Below, piece by piece: positions 51,243 through 55,235 of a DNA stretch of 55,235 nt. A program made the position numbers and the translations under genes. How positions within the stretch are numbered: position 1 is the stretch's first letter; each line of letters starts with the position of its first letter. The stretch is from an uncultured Bacteroidales bacterium (GTDB taxonomy: Bacteria; Bacteroidota; Bacteroidia; Bacteroidales; Bacteroidaceae): the NCBI GenBank assembly GCA_902760345.1, contig CACWFY010000021.1:1-55235 (forward strand). Reading direction: 5' to 3'. A model generated the notes under the pieces. That model had not been told where the DNA came from. It saw nothing but the letters and a program-made list of their open reading frames with translations, and did no database searches.

Positions 51243-51355
51243 CCTCTTTCCGCTCTGTTTTATCTTTCATGGTTCACGTTGTAGGCGGCTGTGCCATTAA
51301 CTATTTTTTACTATAAGAAATGAGCAGATTATATGGTCGGTTCATTTCTTTTTTA

Positions 51356-51363
51356 TACCTTTG
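51356..51363 (+). promoter_or_regulatory. -7 promoter box of the 201-aa protein gene
   Basis: TACCTTTG, a perfect TAnnTTTG, 48 nt before the ATG at 51412. Confidence 0.6.
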
Positions 51364-51411
51364 CAGCTGAAACGAGGACTGAGCTAAAAGCCTAAAATCC
51401 CCAAGCAACCA

Positions 51412-52017
51412 ATGTCAGCGCAGAATGTTAATATACAGCATAGTAGCGCTGGATTTGACGACGCACTACAGTGTGTGTTGCGCCAGTGTTGTCTGCTACC
51501 TGATTATAATCAGGCAGCGGCGCTCTGTATGCAGACCATGCTGCCGCTGCGCAAGGCGGGCTGTCCCTACGAGCTGATTGAGAAGTATGAGGACCTGCTG
51601 CTGGAGTATTTCGAACAGAAGCAGCACAAGGGCGACGAGTTGTACGAGAGGGTGGTGAGCAACGGTGGTGTGGTCAACATCTATAAAGGCCCGCAAGAGC
51701 AGAAGCCGAAAAAGCCAATCACCACCGAACAGATTGTTGCCGGCATCGGGCAGTGCGGTCAGTATATGTGGGGCTACAGTTCGCTGGCCGTCATCTACTG
51801 TGTCTGCACGAAATGCTACAGTCTGCCCGAGAATATGAGCCATTTTGAAAAGGAGATGGAGCGCTACGACGTGAAATGTCCTACGGGCACCATCGACAGC
51901 ACCATCCGCAAGAATGCCTATCTGCGCTATCCCATTGACCAATGGGAAGAGAAGGGCGCCAAGGAGCGTGTGATGAAGCTCGTCGGGGCGTTCCGTCAGG
52001 CGGTCGACGGGAAGTGA
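51412..52017 (+). CDS. Hypothetical protein at the head of a VirE-type cassette
   Basis: A 201-aa soluble protein that I do not recognise. The first ~80 residues are helical and Cys-rich (CVLRQCCLLPDYNQAAALC), a charged KGPQEQKPKKP linker follows, and the C-terminal ~100 residues hold SSLAVIYCVCTKCYSLPENMSHFEKEM and end in a basic helix (KERVMKLVGAFRQAV). No signal peptide or membrane span is seen. It precedes a VirE-like ATPase gene but has its own promoter and terminator. Confidence 0.7.
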   Translation: MSAQNVNIQHSSAGFDDALQCVLRQCCLLPDYNQAAALCMQTMLPLRKAGCPYELIEKYEDLLLEYFEQKQHKGDELYERVVSNGGVVNIYKGPQEQKPKKPITTEQIVAGIGQCGQYMWGYSSLAVIYCVCTKCYSLPENMSHFEKEMERYDVKCPTGTIDSTIRKNAYLRYPIDQWEEKGAKERVMKLVGAFRQAVDGK

Positions 52018-52029
52018 CGGAGGAACAAA

Positions 52030-52068
52030 CAGTCGGAAAAACTATCGGAACAGTCGGAAAAACAGTCG
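52030..52068. repeat. 21-bp direct repeat before the terminator
   Basis: CAGTCGGAAAAACTATCGGAA at 52030-52050 recurs from 52051 as CAGTCGGAAAAACAGTCGGA, itself built from CAGTCGGAA-type sub-units. It lies between the 201-aa gene and its terminator. Confidence 0.75.
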
Positions 52069-52103
52069 GATGCACCCTGCACTTCTTGGGGTGCATCTTT
52101 TTT
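52069..52103 (+). terminator. Rho-independent terminator of the 201-aa gene
   Basis: GATGCACCC pairs with GGGTGCATC over an 11-nt loop and is followed by six Ts. Confidence 0.9.
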
Positions 52104-52136
52104 ATATCTACCTTCGCATCGTCTTGGCCGAGACAC

Positions 52137-53474
52137 ATGTCTAACTCAACAAAAAACGATGCAATGACAACCAGAAAACAAGAACAAACAGCAGCGTCGG
52201 GCAACAAGCCGACGAAGAGAAAGAAAAACTGGCGCGAGGTGTATGCCTCGGTATCCGACATACAGGACTTCCTATCGGAACGCGTGATGCTGCGCTATAA
52301 CGTGGTGACCCACCAGACCGAGGTACACTGGCTGACGGTGTTCGGCGACGACTACAGCAAGCCTACCGTGTGGGAGCGTATCAACGACCGCATCGAGAAC
52401 TCGCTGTGGAAGGAGCTGTCGAAGCAGAAACCCGTGCGCATGCGCGACCTGCAATATGTCATCGGGTCGGACTACGTGCCCGCCTATCATCCGTTCCGCT
52501 TCTATGTGGAAAACCTGCCGCCATGGCGCGAGGAGCAGGGCGACAACATCATGGAGCTGTCGCTGTCGGTGAACGTCAAGGGTGACTCGGACGAGCAGCT
52601 GCGCTTCTACCAGTACCTGAAGAAATGGCTGGTGGCGATGGTGGCGTCGTGGATGGACGACCGCGTGGTGAACAACGTCATGCTGGTGCTCATCGGCGAG
52701 CAGGGTGCCTACAAGACCACGTGGTTTGCCCACCTGCTGCCGCCACCGCTGCGCGAGTACTTCTATACCAAGACCAATAGCGGTATGGTGTCGAAGGACG
52801 ACCTGCTGACGCTGTCGCAATACGGACTGATGTGCTGGGAGGAGCTGGACTCTATGCAGCTGAAGGAACTGAACAAGCTGAAGGCAGCGATGACTATGCC
52901 CTCGATCAACGAACGGGCGGCCTACGCCCACTACCACGAGAACCGTCCGCACCTGGCGTCGTTCTGTGGCACAGGCAACAACGTACAGTTCCTCGGCGAC
53001 CCGACGGGCACGCGCCGCTGGCTGCCCTTCGAGGTGGAGTCGATAGAGAGTCCGCTGACGACGCCCTTCAACTACGAAGGCATCTACAGCCAGGCCTATG
53101 CCCTCTACCGCCAGGGCTTCCGCTACTGGTTCGACAAAAACGAGATTACCCGCCTGTCGCAGCATAACCGGCAGTTCGAGACGCCACGCCTGGAGGTCGA
53201 GCTGGTCAGCCAGTATTTCCGCATCCCACAGGGTCAGGAGCCTGGCGAATTCCTCAGCGTAGCCATGGCACTGCAGATCGTCGGTGCCAATATCACGCAG
53301 AAGCTCAGCAGCGTCATGCTTGGACGCGCGTTCAAGGAGCTTGGTTTTCAATATCGCAAGTCTGGCAGCATCCGCGGCTATGTCGTGGTGCGACGCTCTG
53401 AACAAGAGATGCGGTCTATGCGTTACCGAATGGCTCAAGGGACAGATGGGACAGATGAAACAGCGTTTTTCTAA
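52137..53474 (+). CDS. VirE-like P-loop ATPase with DUF3874-like C-terminus
   Basis: A 445-aa protein of the VirE/VapE type found in phages, satellites and Bacteroidales islands. The Walker A motif is IGEQGAYKTTW near residue 200, a Walker B-like stretch is GLMCWEELD near 235, and a sensor-like GTGNNVQFLGDPTGTRRWLPF region follows near 280. The C-terminal ~90 residues (LVSQYFRI to GYVVVRRS) resemble the DUF3874 extension. Many relatives carry an N-terminal primase domain; here only ~130 residues precede the ATPase, so the primase half is missing or reduced. ATG 52137 (MSNSTKND) is preferred to the longer frame because a terminator lies upstream. Confidence 0.82.
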   Translation: MSNSTKNDAMTTRKQEQTAASGNKPTKRKKNWREVYASVSDIQDFLSERVMLRYNVVTHQTEVHWLTVFGDDYSKPTVWERINDRIENSLWKELSKQKPVRMRDLQYVIGSDYVPAYHPFRFYVENLPPWREEQGDNIMELSLSVNVKGDSDEQLRFYQYLKKWLVAMVASWMDDRVVNNVMLVLIGEQGAYKTTWFAHLLPPPLREYFYTKTNSGMVSKDDLLTLSQYGLMCWEELDSMQLKELNKLKAAMTMPSINERAAYAHYHENRPHLASFCGTGNNVQFLGDPTGTRRWLPFEVESIESPLTTPFNYEGIYSQAYALYRQGFRYWFDKNEITRLSQHNRQFETPRLEVELVSQYFRIPQGQEPGEFLSVAMALQIVGANITQKLSSVMLGRAFKELGFQYRKSGSIRGYVVVRRSEQEMRSMRYRMAQGTDGTDETAFF

Positions 53475-53519
53475 TTTATCATTTTTACTGTCCCAAGTGT
53501 CCCATGTGTCCCATGTACA
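53439..53519. repeat. 9-bp repeats with inverted copies around the VirE stop
   Basis: GGGACAGAT, GGGACAGAT at 53439-53456 and, 30 nt on, TGTCCCAAG, TGTCCCATG, TGTCCCATG at 53489-53515. The two sets are reverse complements (GGGACAG with CTGTCCC), so the transcript can fold into a hairpin spanning the stop at 53474. Confidence 0.75.
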
Positions 53520-53576
53520 CAGCGGAACCGACCCTATTGTGTACTATTTCAATTAACCCCAAAAAGACCAAACAAC

Positions 53577-54041
53577 ATGAATAACCAACATTATTATAAT
53601 CCCAATCTGCGCCTGTCGCCACACTTCCGGCTGGGCGAGTTCACCCGAAGCATCACCGCCGAGCGCCTCGGCATCAGTAACGAACCCGACTACGAGCAGC
53701 TGCTGGCCATGAAGCACCTGTGCCGCGAAGTGCTCGAACCCCTGCGCCGCTACCACGGCGCGCCCATCCGCATCACCAGCGGCTACCGCTCGCCGGCACT
53801 GAACGACGCCATAGGCGGCGTGGGCTGCTCGCAGCACCTGCTGGGCGAGGCCGCCGACCTCAGCGTACCCTCCGAGGAGGTCGCCCGTCAGTGGTTCCAG
53901 TTCCTGGTACGTCACACCGACTTCGACCAGCTGCTCTTCGAGCACAGCGCGCGCCTCGGCAGCCGCTGGCTGCACGTCTCGTGCCGGTGGGACAGCACAC
54001 GCAACCGCCACATGTCCGTCTTTAACTACCGTGCGCGATGA
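53577..54041 (+). CDS. M15-family D-Ala-D-Ala carboxypeptidase-like endolysin
   Basis: A 154-aa cytoplasmic-type (no signal peptide) peptidase of the M15/VanY/phage-endolysin fold. The zinc site is read as His and Asp in SQHLLGEAADL near residue 85 and His in WLHVSCRW near residue 138, with a Glu in LLFEHSA near 120. It cuts peptidoglycan stem peptides. Absence of a signal peptide and its cassette context suggest a phage-derived lysis enzyme. The stretch is visibly GC-rich compared with the rest of the window. The next gene overlaps its stop by 4 nt. Confidence 0.88.
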   Translation: MNNQHYYNPNLRLSPHFRLGEFTRSITAERLGISNEPDYEQLLAMKHLCREVLEPLRRYHGAPIRITSGYRSPALNDAIGGVGCSQHLLGEAADLSVPSEEVARQWFQFLVRHTDFDQLLFEHSARLGSRWLHVSCRWDSTRNRHMSVFNYRAR

Positions 54042-54241
54042 GACGACGCGACGAACAACAGCGGCAGGCCACACACCTGGTCTGCCGCCACTGCGGACAA
54101 CTGCTGCCCGTCAGCCGCTTCGAGCGCTACCGCACAGGCACCTACCGCCGTGTATGCCACCACTGCTGGTGGGAACTCTATGGTCGCCGCATGCGCCAGC
54201 AATACATTCTGCGGCAGGTGGAAAACAGAAATTTAGTATAG
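54038..54241 (+). CDS. Small zinc-ribbon-like protein
   Basis: A 67-aa basic protein with two CxxC pairs, CRHC (residues 16-19) and CHHC (40-43), spaced as in a treble-clef or zinc-ribbon fold, plus many Arg residues. This suggests nucleic-acid binding. The ATGA overlap with the M15 gene points to coupled translation. Confidence 0.7.
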   Translation: MRRRDEQQRQATHLVCRHCGQLLPVSRFERYRTGTYRRVCHHCWWELYGRRMRQQYILRQVENRNLV

Positions 54242-54260
54242 CACGCCGTAGGGGAAAACC

Positions 54261-54291
54261 TTGGAATCGGAGCGAAAATGTAGTATCTTTG
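54261..54291 (+). promoter_or_regulatory. Promoter of the HU-like/smalltalk unit
   Basis: TTGG at 54261-54264 (near -33) and TATCTTTG at 54284-54291, 19 nt apart. It leaves an untranslated region of more than 100 nt before the visible HU-like frame. Confidence 0.65.
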
Positions 54292-54356
54292 CAGTGTAAT
54301 TCAGACGTAACATAGACATCGTTGAAGTACGACTTCAAGCGCGCGGAAGTCCCACT

Positions 54357-54369
54357 TTAACACTGTTAA
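54357..54369. promoter_or_regulatory. Palindrome in the HU-like leader, candidate operator
   Basis: TTAACACTGTTAA is a perfect 6-bp inverted repeat around a single base, about 66 bp after the -7 box. A separate hairpin (TTGAAGT with ACTTCAA, 54322-54338) precedes it. Confidence 0.4.
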
Positions 54370-54411
54370 TGCGTAGCCTGAGTTCGAGAGAAACAATAAT
54401 CTATTTACCAT

Positions 54412-54807
54412 TTGGGAAAGTGGTACGGAAAGATCCGTAAGCGCCACGGCCTGAACCTCGATGGCCTGTGCAAGCACATCGCGAGCCACGGCAGCCTGTA
54501 CACCGAGGACGTGGTAACGGGTGTGATGAAGAAGGCCAAGAGCTGCATCATCGAGCTCGTCTCGACTGGCGCTCCCGTGAAAATCGACGGCCTGGGCACG
54601 TTCTACCCCTCGATGACCAGCCGCGGCGCCGAGAGTGAGGACAAGTATGAGGTGGCGAAGCACATCAAGGGCATCCGCCTGCGCTTCCTGCCCGAGGGTG
54701 GCAAGGATCCCGAGATGAGTCTGAACTCAAAGATGTTCCTCAAGCGCGTCCGCCTGCAGCGCGTAGCCCGCTATGAGCAACCCGAAGAGGAAGGAGGTGA
54801 AGGATGA
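54412..54807 (+). CDS. HU-like DNA-binding protein, N-terminus uncertain
   Basis: A 131-aa frame resembling the extended HU-like proteins of Bacteroidales: a helical start (LNLDGLCKHIASHGSLYTEDVVTGVMKKAKSC, helix-turn-helix-like dimer part), then the beta-arm region KIDGLGTFYPSM, then a basic tail. These bind DNA and are habitual neighbours of VirE genes. No ATG is available: the frame opens at a TTG (54412) after an in-frame stop at 54397. A short upstream frame (54322, reading MKYDFKRAEVPL) looks like the usual N-terminus of the family, so the gene may be interrupted. It overlaps the next gene by 4 nt. Confidence 0.75.
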   Translation: MGKWYGKIRKRHGLNLDGLCKHIASHGSLYTEDVVTGVMKKAKSCIIELVSTGAPVKIDGLGTFYPSMTSRGAESEDKYEVAKHIKGIRLRFLPEGGKDPEMSLNSKMFLKRVRLQRVARYEQPEEEGGEG

Positions 54808-54914
54808 AGCAGCGGAATCTCTGGGAGGTGCTGTTGAAGATTGCAGTAGCAGCACTCACGGCAGCCCTCACGGCGCTGACCACCACCAGTTGTATGGGCC
54901 ACGGCCCGTTCTAA
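54804..54914 (+). CDS. Smalltalk-type short peptide
   Basis: A 36-aa peptide (MKQRNLWEVLLKIAVAAL at its start) with a basic head, one hydrophobic helix with A/T/L repeats and a Cys-containing tail (TTSCMGHGPF). It matches what Bacteroidales genomes annotate as smalltalk proteins, found next to HU-like and endolysin genes. Role unknown; a small membrane peptide or lipoprotein is suggested. Its ATG overlaps the HU-like stop (ATGA). Confidence 0.8.
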   Translation: MKQRNLWEVLLKIAVAALTAALTALTTTSCMGHGPF

Positions 54915-54923
54915 CACGTTGAG

Positions 54924-54991
54924 AATCATGGGACGGGTTCTTGGTTCTGGACAGAATCGGGGAACCTATTCCCATGATTTACCGTTTTTTT
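54924..54991 (+). terminator. Structured terminator after the smalltalk gene
   Basis: AATCATGGGA pairs with TCCCATGATT, an inner GGTTC pairs with GAACC, and the loop itself holds TTCT...AGAA. A run of Ts follows (about 54985-54991). The length and inner pairing make it unusually elaborate for a terminator. Confidence 0.75.
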
Positions 54992-55001
54992 CGATGAACC
55001 A

Positions 55002-55033
55002 TTTGGCGATTCGGAAAAAATGTTTTACCTTTG
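55002..55033 (+). promoter_or_regulatory. Consensus promoter without an obvious gene
   Basis: TTTG at 55002-55005 and TACCTTTG at 55026-55033, exactly 20 nt apart. Only a 37-codon frame (55036-55149) follows before the convergent M13 peptidase gene; it has no recognisable features. A small RNA, an unrecognised peptide or a leftover promoter are all possible. Confidence 0.6.
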
Positions 55034-55157
55034 CAATGACCAAGTCAATCCATCTATGGACAAGGCGGGTCATAAAGACATCAATGGCGTTGTGGGCTGA
55101 TGTAACTATGTTGGAAAAAGTGCATGAATATACCGCCCCTCTGTTATGAAATATATA

Positions 55158-55235
55158 TCACCAGATCTGCACGCGCTTCTCTGGTGCGAGATAGAGTTTC
55201 CCGTCGGTCACGTTGAAGAGTCTGTACCAGTCGTC
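55158..55235 (-). CDS. M13-family (neprilysin-like) metallopeptidase, C-terminal end only
   Basis: The minus strand reads 25 residues ending in FNVTDGKLYLAPEKRVQIW followed by TGA at 55158-55160. The closing pattern F.V..G..MY..PE.RV.IW is that of M13 (PepO-like) zinc peptidases, whose invariant last residue is Trp. The gene continues beyond the right edge; catalytic motifs are not visible here. Confidence 0.75.
   Translation of the reverse strand, partial: DDWYRLFNVTDGKLYLAPEKRVQIW

Noticed and set aside
52272-53438. 388-codon open frame antisense to the VirE-like gene
   Set aside because: A shadow of a GC-rich gene; rich in His, Arg, Val and Leu without domain features, and fully covered by the VirE-like coding frame.
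53439-53519. Insertion-sequence ends near the VirE stop
   Set aside because: The inverted 9-bp repeats have no transposase or target duplication and fit the short tandem-repeat pattern or an RNA hairpin.
54031-54315. 94-codon frame overlapping the zinc-ribbon gene
   Set aside because: The alternative frame at 54038 keeps two CxxC pairs and an ATGA overlap with the upstream gene; this one is compositionally biased and lacks features.

Overview
The window looks like a chromosomal segment from a Bacteroidales bacterium, most likely a Prevotella-type gut or rumen species. Three things point there: promoters with the Bacteroidetes -7 box TAnnTTTG (and often TTTG near -33), typical Bacteroidales genes (frdCAB, DUF4421-like barrel, FHS-type sugar permease, VirE/HU-like/smalltalk cassette), and in-frame short tandem repeats of a kind I associate with Prevotella proteins. 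No tRNA, rRNA or CRISPR array was seen.

Layout. 1-14 kb is housekeeping: the end of a SpoU-type methyltransferase, polA, a polyprenyl diphosphate synthase, a minus-strand run (yraN, mnmG, apt, uvrC, dtd, a MazG-like gene, deoC), then frdCAB. Two perfect copies of the ParB centromere site parS flank apt. Two core genes look damaged: polA lacks polymerase motif A, and frdA carries a deletion of about 95 nt with a frameshift. 14-23 kb holds pgeF, an aldo/keto reductase, an ECF sigma factor operon behind a 22-bp repeat array, a secreted carboxylesterase, ndk and an MFS transporter.

23-37.6 kb is the most interesting part, apparently one operon. It opens with a membrane-bound SpoIIE-type phosphatase, a STAS anti-sigma-antagonist-like protein and an 86-residue protein resembling the C-terminal half of an RsbW/SpoIIAB ATPase. 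Two nonribosomal peptide synthetase genes follow. The first (3026 aa) reads A-T-C-A-T-C-A-T-R and should release a tripeptide aldehyde or alcohol. The second (1037 aa) reads A-T-degenerate half C-TE, with V instead of the amino-group-binding Asp in its A domain and Cys instead of Ser in its thioesterase. A signalling switch co-transcribed with an assembly line is the best candidate for an undescribed system.

37.6-51 kb holds murQ, a barrel protein, an alanine/glycine:cation symporter, an orphan TPR histidine kinase with a membrane partner, an M16 peptidase, a PfkB kinase, a flavodiiron protein, and a fructan operon (GH32, FHS permease, fructokinase). 51.4-54.9 kb is a GC-rich cassette of phage or satellite character: a VirE-like ATPase, an M15 endolysin-type peptidase, a small zinc-ribbon protein, an HU-like protein and a smalltalk peptide. 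The window ends in the C-terminus of an M13 peptidase.

Across 22-50 kb, 7-bp (also 8- and 9-bp) tandem arrays sit in loops and linkers of at least six genes and in one divergent promoter region.
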